The notes under the pieces: model-generated
The model's input: only the letters and a program-made list of their open reading frames with translations
The model's database searches: none
What the model was told of the DNA's origin: nothing
Shown here: piece by piece, positions 1 to 7,542 of the stretch
Layout of the letters: the number at the start of each line of letters is the position of its first letter
Position numbering within the stretch: position 1 is the first letter of the stretch
Translations under genes and position numbers: made by a program
DNA from: Bacteroides stercoris ATCC 43183
Lineage (GTDB): Bacteria > Bacteroidota > Bacteroidia > Bacteroidales > Bacteroidaceae
Assembly: GCF_025147325.1 (NCBI RefSeq)
Contig: NZ_CP102262.1
Span: forward strand, 868,001-932,000
Direction of reading: 5' to 3'
Length of the DNA: 64,000 nucleotides

Positions 1-89
1 ATGGATGCTATCATTGTCTCAATTTTGATTTATGGATTATAAGTCTACAAATATCCGTAATTTTCCATAAACGGCAATAAGTTTTATTG

Positions 90-97
90 TATTTTTG
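90..97 (+). promoter_or_regulatory. -7 promoter box for M16 peptidase gene
   Basis: TATTTTTG matches the Bacteroides -7 consensus TAnnTTTG and lies 27 nt before the ATG at 125. No clear -33 TTTG partner is visible. The rest of 1-124 shows no gene that I can support. Confidence 0.5.
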
Positions 98-124
98 TGC
101 CGGTAAACTGTTTGTAGCGTAAGA

Positions 125-1372
125 ATGAAGAATTTAACAGAAGAAATACAGCCTCGCCATAATCAGCACACATTGCCGAACGGCTTGCGCATCATCCATG
201 AACCCTCCTTGTCGAAGGTGGCTTATTGTGGTTTTGCGGTGGATGCCGGAACACGCGATGAACTCGAAAACGAGCAGGGGATGGCGCATTTTGTGGAGCA
301 TCTTATTTTTAAAGGCACCAGGAAGCGCAGGGCGTGGCATATTCTGAACCGCATGGAGAATGTGGGCGGCGATTTGAACGCTTACACCAATAAGGAAGAA
401 ACCGTAATTTATTCCGCATTTCTTACCGAACATTTCGGGCGTGCTTTTGAGTTGCTGACGGATATTGTATTCCATTCCACTTTCCCTCAGCGGGAGGTTG
501 AAAAGGAGACAGAGGTCATTATAGACGAAATCCAGTCGTACGAAGACAACCCGTCCGAACTGATTTTTGATGATTTTGAGGATTTAATCTTTCGCGGGCA
601 TCCTCTGGGACGTAATATCCTCGGCAATCCGGAACAGTTGAAGAAGTTCCGCAGCGAAGATGCGGCGGCCTTTACTTCCCGCTTTTACCGTCCGGGCAAT
701 ATGGTGTTCTTTGTTTTAGGCAATATGGATTTCAGACAAGTGGTGCGTTGGGCGGAAAAACTATTGGCTGATATTCCGGCTGAGGCTGTCGATAACCGTC
801 GTACGCCCCCGCCTTTATATGTTCCGAAAAATCTGGTTTTACACAAAGATACCCATCAGGCGCACATCATGATTGGCAGTAGGGGGTACAATGCGTATGA
901 AGACAAGCGTACGGCGCTCTATCTGCTGAATAACATCCTCGGAGGTCCAGGCATGAACAGCCGGCTGAATGTGGCCTTGCGCGAACGGCGCGGGTTGGTC
1001 TATAATGTAGAGTCCAACCTGACTTCTTATACCGATACCGGAACTTTCTGTATTTATTTCGGTTGCGACCCGGAGGATGCGGAGCTTTGTACCCGCCTTG
1101 TGTATAAAGAACTGAAACGCCTGCGCGATACCCGGATGACTTCTTCCCAGCTTGCCGCCGCCCAAAAACAGCTTATCGGGCAGATAGGCGTGGCTTCGGA
1201 CAATAACGAGAACAATGCCCTCGGCATGGCAAAGACTTTCCTGCATTACAATAAATATGAAACAGCCGAAGCCGTGTTCCGGCGTATCGGACAACTGACT
1301 CCCGAAATTCTGTTGGAAGTGGCAAACGAGATGTTTGCGGAGGATTATTTATCGACACTTGTTTACGATTGA
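125..1372 (+). CDS. M16 family zinc metallopeptidase
   Basis: A processing-peptidase-like (pitrilysin/insulinase clan) zinc protease of 415 aa, the usual length for single-unit bacterial M16 proteins that work as dimers. The inverted zinc motif HxxEH is present as H55-F-V-E58-H59, followed by the downstream acidic stretch NKEETVIYSAF expected to supply the third zinc ligand. No signal peptide is seen, so it is probably cytoplasmic. The ATG at 125 is the first start after a consensus -7 box at 90-97. It appears monocistronic, with a repeat-rich intergenic region after it. The substrate cannot be read from sequence; peptide turnover is the usual role. Confidence 0.93.
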   Translation: MKNLTEEIQPRHNQHTLPNGLRIIHEPSLSKVAYCGFAVDAGTRDELENEQGMAHFVEHLIFKGTRKRRAWHILNRMENVGGDLNAYTNKEETVIYSAFLTEHFGRAFELLTDIVFHSTFPQREVEKETEVIIDEIQSYEDNPSELIFDDFEDLIFRGHPLGRNILGNPEQLKKFRSEDAAAFTSRFYRPGNMVFFVLGNMDFRQVVRWAEKLLADIPAEAVDNRRTPPPLYVPKNLVLHKDTHQAHIMIGSRGYNAYEDKRTALYLLNNILGGPGMNSRLNVALRERRGLVYNVESNLTSYTDTGTFCIYFGCDPEDAELCTRLVYKELKRLRDTRMTSSQLAAAQKQLIGQIGVASDNNENNALGMAKTFLHYNKYETAEAVFRRIGQLTPEILLEVANEMFAEDYLSTLVYD

Positions 1373-1441
1373 CAGCCTTTTCCGTTGCTGAACTCTGGTG
1401 TTGAAGCAGGGATTGTTATGCCGGACTCTTATTGAATTTAA

Positions 1442-1531
1442 TTCGTTAGACGGATGTTGCCCTTTCGTCAGACATCCGTTATCTTTTCGTTAGACAGTTG
1501 TTGAACGAAAGGGTAACAACTGTCTGACGAA
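1442..1531. repeat. Clustered inverted repeats with TTCGTYAGAC units
   Basis: Between the convergent M16 and queH genes lie four copies of TTCGTYAGAC or its reverse complement (1442-1451, 1464-1473, 1486-1495, reversed at 1522-1531). The outer copies form a 17-bp inverted repeat, 1486-1502 against 1515-1531, with 16 of 17 positions paired around a 12-nt loop. A second smaller hairpin uses CGGATGT and ACATCCG at 1451-1478. It may act as a bidirectional 3' structure for the two convergent transcripts, but there is no T-run. Confidence 0.6.
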
Positions 1532-1586
1532 TTAGGATGTGTGGTCCGGCTGCTTGTTTTTGGAATCTCCCTTTACTAAAAATGCC

Positions 1587-2189
1587 TTATTCCCGCTTAT
1601 TCTCTTCAGGCTGTTCCAACCGTTTTCTGCTGAATTCACAGCCGCAGTACAGTTGGTTATAGAAGTCATACTCTTTGAGGAGCTGGTTGCGGCGGTCTTG
1701 CAATCCGCCTTTCCGCCAGTTCTGTTCCCAAAAGATTGTACCGGGATAAAGGGCGGCTGCCCGTTTTCCCGCTTCGTTTATCTGGTCGAGGCTTTTCCAA
1801 CGCGAAGATGCGAGGGTAGTGGTAAAGACAGAGAAGCCGTGTTCGGAAGCATAGCGCGCCGTTTCCGTCAGGCGTAATGTAAAGCATTTCAGGCAACGGC
1901 TGCCTCGTTCCGGTTCGTTTTCCAGTCCCAGCATTGTGTTCCGCCAGTGGGTATAATCGTAATCCGCATCGATGAAATCGAGGTTTTGGGACGTTACGAA
2001 ACGAACGGCTTCCTGCTTTCTTATCTCATATTCCTCTTGCGGATAGATGTTGGGATTACAATAAAACACTGTCGGGCGGATGCCGTTTGCCAGCAGGCAT
2101 TCAATGATGGCAGAGGAACAGGGAGCACAGCAGGAATGGAGCAGAACTCTGTTTTCGCCGTTGGGAGTTTGAATTTTCAACATAGTCAT
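1587..2189 (-). CDS. queH: Epoxyqueuosine reductase QueH
   Basis: QueH (DUF208 family) reduces epoxyqueuosine to queuosine in tRNA, replacing cobalamin-dependent QueG in many anaerobes. The family cysteines are visible: the N-terminal SCCAPCS motif, an RCLKC motif near the middle and a C-terminal CGC motif, which together bind the iron-sulfur cluster and metal site. The reading frame is open further upstream to 2480, but that part overlaps the preceding membrane protein gene and does not look like QueH. I place the start at the ATG at 2189 (200 aa) or the ATG two codons later (2183). It follows the DUF5009 stop by 8 bp and is probably cotranscribed. Confidence 0.9.
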   Translation of the reverse strand: MTMLKIQTPNGENRVLLHSCCAPCSSAIIECLLANGIRPTVFYCNPNIYPQEEYEIRKQEAVRFVTSQNLDFIDADYDYTHWRNTMLGLENEPERGSRCLKCFTLRLTETARYASEHGFSVFTTTLASSRWKSLDQINEAGKRAAALYPGTIFWEQNWRKGGLQDRRNQLLKEYDFYNQLYCGCEFSRKRLEQPEENKRE

Positions 2190-2197
2190 GAAGTATT

Positions 2198-3382
2198 TTA
2201 AACTTTCAGTTTTATTTTGCCTTTCACCAGCAGTCCTGTCAACTGTACGATGATGATGGAGAAGATAAGCGATTTGAGCAGTCCCGGTACACCGCTTCCC
2301 AATGCTTCCGGATAAGTCCAGTCGGCTAATTGCTGGACGGAGTACCATATATAGGGAAGAATGTAGCAAGTGAGCGTTGCCGTTCCTGCGGGTTTGATTA
2401 TATCGAACCGGTTGGTTTTGCCCTTTACATCGGTCAGCCAATAGAAAAAGCCGAATAACGGGAAGAAGGCGGCAAGACAATAAAACAGCCAGGACGGGGT
2501 AGCCTGTATCTTGGAGATAATCCAGTATGGATGCGAAACCAGTGCAAGAATCAACATGCCGGCACCAAGGATGCAGAGCATACCGATGAATTTGCCCGGG
2601 TGTTCGCGATTGGCATAGCGTTGCATGAGCAAGGAGGTCAGCAGGCCCGACATTCCGAATGCGTGCAGCGTCCAGTCACTGGGAATGAAAGGCAGCAACA
2701 GGATACGGCTTCCGTACTCTTCCGGGATAAGGCCGGAATGGCTGATTACAGCGAGCGTTATCACTGCAAACCATGCAACCGCGTTTTTACGCAGGCTTTC
2801 GCGGGTGAACAGATAGATGCCGGCACATACGGCATATGTCCAGCCTATAAGACCGAGGATTCCCCACCAACTTGTATGGAACGGTTTCCCGTTGAGGTCT
2901 TTATAAATAACCAGCGTTGCAAGCAATACCACGCCTGCCACTTTCATTACGGTGAAAAGGGCTTTTTTTGTACCTTCGGCCTTTGGATATACTCCCCATG
3001 TCAGGAAGAAACCGATTACCATAAGGATAGTAAACCAGGAATGGGAAAGACCGCCTTCGATGCCGCCGCTGTTAAGCGAGAACAGCCCCATGGCAATGAG
3101 CGCCACCGTACGCCAGAATATATGTGCAATGACCTGTGTGGTTGTATCACCCTTTTTATAACGGTTCTGTATGGCAAAGGATACTGACATGCCCATGCAG
3201 AACAGAAAGGCCGGGAAGATGGTATCGGAAAATCCCAGCATATCCTCATCGGCAGCGGCGTGCATCAGCCAGTGAGGAACATTCTTCAAACCGGGAATGT
3301 CGTTTACGAAGAGCATAAGGAACATGGTGAGTGCGCGGAATACATCTACCGCAGCCACTCGTTGGAGTGTTAAGTTTTTCAT
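2198..3382 (-). CDS. HGSNAT-like acyltransferase membrane protein (DUF5009)
   Basis: A multi-pass membrane protein of about 394 aa related to heparan-alpha-glucosaminide N-acetyltransferase (HGSNAT/NagX, DUF5009). Family marks include an N-terminal arginine-aspartate segment (VDVFRALTMFLMLFVN), the D-T-I-F-P-A-F-L-F-C-M-G motif after an HWLMHA stretch, and about ten hydrophobic segments. The human enzyme moves acetyl from cytosolic acetyl-CoA to terminal glucosamine across a membrane. The bacterial substrate is unknown. I use the ATG at 3382 rather than the upstream ATG at 3406, because a consensus -7 box sits at 3411-3418 and the homologous N-terminus starts here. It heads a two-gene unit with queH. 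Confidence 0.82.
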   Translation of the reverse strand: MKNLTLQRVAAVDVFRALTMFLMLFVNDIPGLKNVPHWLMHAAADEDMLGFSDTIFPAFLFCMGMSVSFAIQNRYKKGDTTTQVIAHIFWRTVALIAMGLFSLNSGGIEGGLSHSWFTILMVIGFFLTWGVYPKAEGTKKALFTVMKVAGVVLLATLVIYKDLNGKPFHTSWWGILGLIGWTYAVCAGIYLFTRESLRKNAVAWFAVITLAVISHSGLIPEEYGSRILLLPFIPSDWTLHAFGMSGLLTSLLMQRYANREHPGKFIGMLCILGAGMLILALVSHPYWIISKIQATPSWLFYCLAAFFPLFGFFYWLTDVKGKTNRFDIIKPAGTATLTCYILPYIWYSVQQLADWTYPEALGSGVPGLLKSLIFSIIIVQLTGLLVKGKIKLKV

Positions 3383-3410
3383 GATAAATCTGTTTTGGGG
3401 GTTCAAGGGG

Positions 3411-3418
3411 CAAATATA
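3411..3418 (-). promoter_or_regulatory. -7 promoter box for DUF5009-queH
   Basis: On the minus strand TATATTTG fits TAnnTTTG exactly, 28 nt upstream of the ATG at 3382. It makes an ATG start at 3406 unlikely, as the message would begin at or next to it. Confidence 0.5.
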
Positions 3419-3454
3419 GGAAAGAATTTCTCAATATGGGGTATCAGGTTATAA

Positions 3455-3497
3455 AAAAGCCATTCAATCGCAGTATCATTGCAGTTGAATGGCTTTT
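3455..3497 (-). terminator. Intrinsic terminator after uxuA
   Basis: A perfect 13-bp inverted repeat (3455-3467 against 3485-3497, arm AAAAGCCATTCAA) lies 22 nt beyond the uxuA stop. Read on the minus strand it ends in a T-run, the form of a Rho-independent terminator. It separates uxuA from the next minus-strand unit. Confidence 0.85.
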
Positions 3498-3519
3498 AGC
3501 ACGTTTTTAAAGGAATTCC

Positions 3520-4692
3520 TTATTCAAACAAGGATTTGGCGATTCCCATTTCCAGCCCTCTCAGCTCTGCCAATCCTCTCAGACGGCCGATGCAGGAGTA
3601 CCCCGGGTTGGTTTTCTTCTTCAAGTCATCCACCATCTGGTGACCGTGGTCGGGACGCATCGGGATGGAAACCTTACGGCGCTGCTGCAGTTCGAGGAAA
3701 GCCTTCATCACATGGTACATATCGACGTTGCCTTCCAGATGGTTGGCTTCGTAGAAGTTGCCTTCCTCATCGCGTTGCGTGCTGCGCAGGTGCACGAAGT
3801 TGATGCGGTCGCCGAACTGCTCTATCAGGGCGGCACAGTCATTGGCGCTGCTTACGCCCAAAGAACCGGTGCACAGGCACAGACCGTTGCTCTTGTTGGG
3901 AACAGCGTCAATCAGAGCCTGGAAATCGGCGCCACAGCTCATGATACGCGGCAGGCCCAGGATTGAGCAGGGCGGGTCGTCCGGATGGATCACCAGCTCG
4001 ACGCCGGCCTCGTCGGCAACGGGACAGATTTCGCTGAGGAAATATATCAGGTTGGAGCGCAGCTTTTCGGGGGTGATATCCCTGTAGCGGTCAAGCTCTT
4101 TCTGGAACTGCTCCAAGGTAAAGCTCTCTTCCGAACCGGGCAGGCCGGCAATCATGTTGCGTACCAGCAACTGCTTGTCGTCTTCCGTCATCTGCTCGAA
4201 GCGGGCTTTGGCCCTGGCCTTTTCCGCGTCGGTGTAATCGGCTTCCGCACCGGGGCGCTTCAGCAGGAAGAGGTCGAAAGCGATGAAGGCCGCGCGTTCG
4301 AAGCGCAGGGCGCGGCTGCCGTCGGGAAGCTCGTAGGCAAGGTCGGTACGTGTCCAGTCCAGTACGGGCATGAAGTTGTACGTCACGATGTTCACACCGC
4401 ATTTGCCGAGGTTGCGCAGGCTTTCCTTGTAGTTGTCGATATACCGTTGGAAATCTCCGGTCTGCGTCTTGATGTGCTCGTGTACGGGTACGCTTTCAAC
4501 GACCGACCAGCGGAGACCTGCGGCTTCAATCATCTCCTTGCGTTTCATGATTTCTTCCACCGTCCACACCTCACCGTTGGGGATGTGGTGCAGGGCGTTC
4601 ACGATGCCGGTGGCTCCGGCCTGTCTGATGTCCCATAGGCTGACGGGGTCGTTAGGACCGTACCAGCGCCAGGTTTGTTCACAAAGTATCAT
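3520..4692 (-). CDS. uxuA: Mannonate dehydratase
   Basis: UxuA dehydrates D-mannonate to 2-keto-3-deoxy-D-gluconate in the cytoplasm, the step after fructuronate reduction in glucuronate catabolism. The 390-aa length matches the family. The N-terminus ([20 protein letters not shown]) and the segments [17 protein letters not shown] and [13 protein letters not shown], which carry metal-binding and active-site residues, are clear family signatures. It lies 211 bp downstream of an SDR dehydrogenase that probably supplies mannonate; a large inverted repeat separates the two. A strong terminator follows. Its third positions look richer in G and C than those of the neighbouring genes, perhaps reflecting high expression. 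Confidence 0.96.
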   Translation of the reverse strand: MILCEQTWRWYGPNDPVSLWDIRQAGATGIVNALHHIPNGEVWTVEEIMKRKEMIEAAGLRWSVVESVPVHEHIKTQTGDFQRYIDNYKESLRNLGKCGVNIVTYNFMPVLDWTRTDLAYELPDGSRALRFERAAFIAFDLFLLKRPGAEADYTDAEKARAKARFEQMTEDDKQLLVRNMIAGLPGSEESFTLEQFQKELDRYRDITPEKLRSNLIYFLSEICPVADEAGVELVIHPDDPPCSILGLPRIMSCGADFQALIDAVPNKSNGLCLCTGSLGVSSANDCAALIEQFGDRINFVHLRSTQRDEEGNFYEANHLEGNVDMYHVMKAFLELQQRRKVSIPMRPDHGHQMVDDLKKKTNPGYSCIGRLRGLAELRGLEMGIAKSLFE

Positions 4693-4766
4693 ATTGTAAT
4701 GGTATAAGTTTATAAAGTATATGTCTGTCTATTATGAATGAGGATGTGCCAAAATACACTTGATGA

Positions 4767-4858
4767 TTTCTTTTTTAGGCACGGATTACACGGATTCCAC
4801 GGAAAAAGGGATAAAATAAATCCGTGTCTATCCGTGTAATCCGTGCCTAAAAAAGAAA
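4767..4858. repeat. Perfect 28-bp inverted repeat, interspersed-type element
   Basis: 4767-4794 and 4831-4858 are exact reverse complements (28 of 28) around a 36-nt loop. The core ATCCGTGTAATCCGTGCC is a sequence I recognise as common in intergenic regions of Bacteroidales. A further partial copy (TCCGTGTCTA) sits in the loop at 4821. The element lies between the SDR gene and uxuA on the minus strand. It could terminate, attenuate or protect the transcript of the upstream gene. Confidence 0.85.
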
Positions 4859-4903
4859 CAGATAGCAAGTGAGTTTTATTTTGGCATACTCTCACGGATT
4901 TCA

Positions 4904-5713
4904 TCAGATGGAGAATGCGTCGAAACCGCCGTCCACCACCGAGAGTGCCCCGGTCACGAAGCTGGAAGCATCACTGATGAGGTAGTGGATGGTTCCGAAC
5001 AGTTCTTCCGGTTCGGCAAAGCGTCCGCACGGAGTGTGGGCGATGATGGTCTTTGCACGGTCTGTGTACGAACCGTCGGGGTTGGTGAGCAGCGCACGGT
5101 TCTGGTTGGTGAGCAGGAATCCCGGAACAATGGCGTTCACGCGGAGTTCGGGGCTGAATTTGGTTGCCAGTTCGGTCGCCATATAGCGTGTATAATTGCC
5201 GATGGCCGCTTTGGCGGAACCGTAACCTACCACGCGCGTCAGCGGACGAAGGGCGGATTCGGAGCAGAAATTAACGATGGCGCCTTTCTTGTTCTTTGCC
5301 ATGACGTCTACGAACACCATGGTGGGAAGCACCGTACCGAAGAGGTTCAGGTCTACCACTTTGCGGAATGCGTCCACATCGAGGTCGAGCACGGTCTTGT
5401 CCGGAGCGATGGTAGCGCCCGGCATGTTGCCGCCTGCGGCGTTCAGCAGCACATCGATAGTGCCGAAGTGTTCGAGGATGGCTTTCTTGTTTTCTTCCAG
5501 CACTTCCTTGTTCAGTACGTCGGTTACGAGAAACAGGGCTTCGGACTTTCGGTTAAGCTCGGCTTCCAGTTCCCTGCCTGCCTCTTCCACACGGTCCAGA
5601 ATCACGATTTTAGCTCCTTGCTCGGCCAGATAGTTGGCGATGTTTTTTCCTAAAATGCCACAACCGCCTGTTATGACGATTACTTTGTCTTTAATGTCGA
5701 ATAAGTTTTTCAT
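4904..5713 (-). CDS. SDR oxidoreductase, probable D-mannonate oxidoreductase
   Basis: A 269-aa short-chain dehydrogenase with the classical Rossmann motif ITGGCGILG, the NAG-type motif (NAAGGN), a catalytic serine region (NFCSESA) and YGSAK supplying the Y-x-x-x-K pair. Bacteroidales commonly encode an SDR enzyme beside UxuA that replaces the classical UxuB in reducing fructuronate to mannonate; that assignment rests on neighbourhood. A 2-deoxygluconate or 5-keto-4-deoxyuronate type dehydrogenase (KduD-like) is the main alternative and would also fit glycosaminoglycan breakdown. It has its own -7 box at 5762-5769. Confidence 0.85.
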   Translation of the reverse strand: MKNLFDIKDKVIVITGGCGILGKNIANYLAEQGAKIVILDRVEEAGRELEAELNRKSEALFLVTDVLNKEVLEENKKAILEHFGTIDVLLNAAGGNMPGATIAPDKTVLDLDVDAFRKVVDLNLFGTVLPTMVFVDVMAKNKKGAIVNFCSESALRPLTRVVGYGSAKAAIGNYTRYMATELATKFSPELRVNAIVPGFLLTNQNRALLTNPDGSYTDRAKTIIAHTPCGRFAEPEELFGTIHYLISDASSFVTGALSVVDGGFDAFSI

Positions 5714-5761
5714 GATTTATGTATTTAGTTATACAGATGTGTATTCTTTAGGTTTGTATGG

Positions 5762-5769
5762 CAAAGATA
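5762..5769 (-). promoter_or_regulatory. -7 promoter box for SDR-uxuA
   Basis: Minus-strand TATCTTTG, an exact TAnnTTTG match, lies about 48 nt upstream of the SDR start codon at 5713. No clear -33 element. Confidence 0.45.
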
Positions 5770-5824
5770 TGGAATTAATACTTCTCTTATTGTTAGAAAA
5801 GTCTCAGAATTTATATAATTTGTA

Positions 5825-6481
5825 TCAGGTGATGGAATTGGAATGAACAGATGAATTGCTTTGTTGCAATATCAATAAGCTTTCCGGTCCCATATTGAAC
5901 AGCAAATCGATAATGCTGAGGTTGGGCAGGAAGCCGAGTTTTTCCTGAAACACTTGATAGTAGGGTTGCGGAAAAAAATCCGTATCTTCCAAGCGGAAGT
6001 CTTTCTTAGGATGAATGCGTTCACGAAAATCTACTTCGTTGGGTGTAAATATAGCTTTGTACTCTGAGGTACGTTCTATAGTTGGCTGTATGTCTATCAG
6101 GGAGCAGACGAGGTGGCAAAGTTCTTCGTTGAAATCGGCTAAAAACTCATATTTCTTTTCATAAAAAGGGCGGAAATCATCTTTGTAATATTCAAAGAAA
6201 GGTGTATGGTTGTATGCCGATTCAATGGCATTCCAGTGCAGATGACGCCAGTTGCCGTGGTCGGAGATACGGATATCACGCATCGGACATTTCGGTGTGT
6301 CGGGTTTGACTGTAGGAATGGAAAGGGCAAGTTCACCGTCGGGCGCAGCAATAGTGCAACGGTTACGATACGTCTGTTTGGTATAATGGTCGTGCTGTTC
6401 GATATATATTTGGTCGTATGCCAACAGTTTGGTATAGTATTCAACCGGAGCCAGATAGGCGGAAGAAAGATAGACGGTCAT
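5825..6481 (-). CDS. WbqC family protein
   Basis: A 218-aa protein of the WbqC-like family. Family features are the N-terminal segment (SSAYLAPVEYYTKLLAYD), the YRNRC segment and a conserved His-Trp region (NWRHLHWNAIESAYNHTPFF). Some relatives sit in O-antigen clusters and are thought to act on amino sugars, but no reaction is established. It is the last gene of the minus-strand run from dapB and follows the second lepB-like gene by 88 bp, so cotranscription is likely but not certain. No signal peptide is seen. Confidence 0.85.
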   Translation of the reverse strand: MTVYLSSAYLAPVEYYTKLLAYDQIYIEQHDHYTKQTYRNRCTIAAPDGELALSIPTVKPDTPKCPMRDIRISDHGNWRHLHWNAIESAYNHTPFFEYYKDDFRPFYEKKYEFLADFNEELCHLVCSLIDIQPTIERTSEYKAIFTPNEVDFRERIHPKKDFRLEDTDFFPQPYYQVFQEKLGFLPNLSIIDLLFNMGPESLLILQQSNSSVHSNSIT

Positions 6482-6569
6482 TTGAATTGAGCATTTAAGA
6501 ATTAAAAATTAAAAAATAAGAACCGGCAGGAGTTACTGCCTGGTACTTTATCATTTGGCTGTTTGATTA

Positions 6570-7508
6570 TCACTTTATTTTTCTCCATATCCTGTCCCAG
6601 CGATACCCGTTGAACAATCCCGTATCCTGCTCCTTTGAGAACCAGATGACGGCGGCCTTTCCGATGACATGGTCTTTGGGGACAAGTCCGAACAAACGGG
6701 AGTCTGACAGGTTTATCGAGTTGTTGGCACCCACCCAATAGTAATCTTTCATAAAGTAACAATGCTGTACAGGTTTTCCTTCTATGTATAGTGTATCATT
6801 TTTGATGTCTGCCCGTTTCCTTTCATGCAACACCAATGTGTTGCGCAGCAGTGTCATGTTCCAGGGATATACACGTACGGCTTTCCCTTTGCCGGGGATG
6901 ATGAGAGGTTTCAGTACGTCAACCGAGTCTTCTTTATCGGCAGGCTCTATCCAGTTGTTTGTTCCTAAAGCCTGTTCCAACAGATAATACTCGTACCTGC
7001 TGAAGCTGCGTACGTTTTTTGCCGTATCCTGTCCCAATAATACGTTGGGGCGGATAGAAAGGATAGTGAGCAGTGAGTCTAACTGCTTCTCTTTCTTCCG
7101 GGGATATGTATAAAGGAACTTCTGGTCGGGAGCGTTTTTTTCCGAAGGAATTACGGAGAAAAGAGAATCTACCCATAAAGTATCTCCCGGTACTCCCAGG
7201 CAACGGCCGATGTATACTTCTCTCTGGTCGATTGCTGTTTGTGAGAGGTTGGCAGGGTTATTGAATACAAGAATGTCATCCTTACGTACTGGTTTGTCGC
7301 CCCAACGGTGATACCCCCATAAGCTTATGAAAGGCAACCGTAGTCCGTAGCTCCATTTGTTTACCAGGATGCGTTCACCGCGGTACAGTGAGTTTTCCAT
7401 TCCTGTGGAAGGAATCAGATAGGAAGTTGCAACGCAGCTCCGGAGCAATATCACTGTAAGTATTACTCCGGTCAGGGTAGCTGCAATCTTCCAATTCCTT
7501 CTCCGCAT
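6570..7508 (-). CDS. Signal peptidase I-like protein lacking catalytic residues
   Basis: A 312-aa homologue of S26 signal peptidase I with one N-terminal membrane segment (about 8-26) and the family boxes in order. Both catalytic positions are changed. Box B reads I32-P-S-T-Gly36-M-E-N-S-L where active enzymes have the nucleophile Ser before Met. Box D reads Y99-I-Gly101-R-C-L-G-V-P-G-D where active enzymes have Lys before Arg. I checked both codons (GGA at 7401-7403, GGC at 7206-7208, minus strand). The remaining fold signatures (VPGD, GANNSINLSDSR near the C-terminus) are kept, so it looks like a folded pseudoenzyme rather than a decaying gene. It follows lepB by 34 bp in the same operon. 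A role as partner or regulator of the active LepB is inference. Confidence 0.88.
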   Translation of the reverse strand: MRRRNWKIAATLTGVILTVILLRSCVATSYLIPSTGMENSLYRGERILVNKWSYGLRLPFISLWGYHRWGDKPVRKDDILVFNNPANLSQTAIDQREVYIGRCLGVPGDTLWVDSLFSVIPSEKNAPDQKFLYTYPRKKEKQLDSLLTILSIRPNVLLGQDTAKNVRSFSRYEYYLLEQALGTNNWIEPADKEDSVDVLKPLIIPGKGKAVRVYPWNMTLLRNTLVLHERKRADIKNDTLYIEGKPVQHCYFMKDYYWVGANNSINLSDSRLFGLVPKDHVIGKAAVIWFSKEQDTGLFNGYRWDRIWRKIK

Positions 7509-7542
7509 AGTGTGTATTGATCGCTAACTTCCGGTCACTGTA

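Noticed and set aside
1..42. Short open frame of 13 codons at the left edge
   Set aside because: It could be a gene end or chance; a 13-residue apolar peptide cannot be judged.
1442..1531. CRISPR array
   Set aside because: The units are about 10 bp, differ in orientation and lack spacers of constant length; no cas genes are present.
2190..2480. Extended queH frame reaching 2480
   Set aside because: The extra 97 codons overlap the DUF5009 coding sequence in another frame and do not resemble QueH.
4985..5653. Plus-strand 222-codon frame opposite the SDR gene
   Set aside because: Antisense shadow of a well-recognised SDR gene, with His/Cys-rich composition typical of such shadows.
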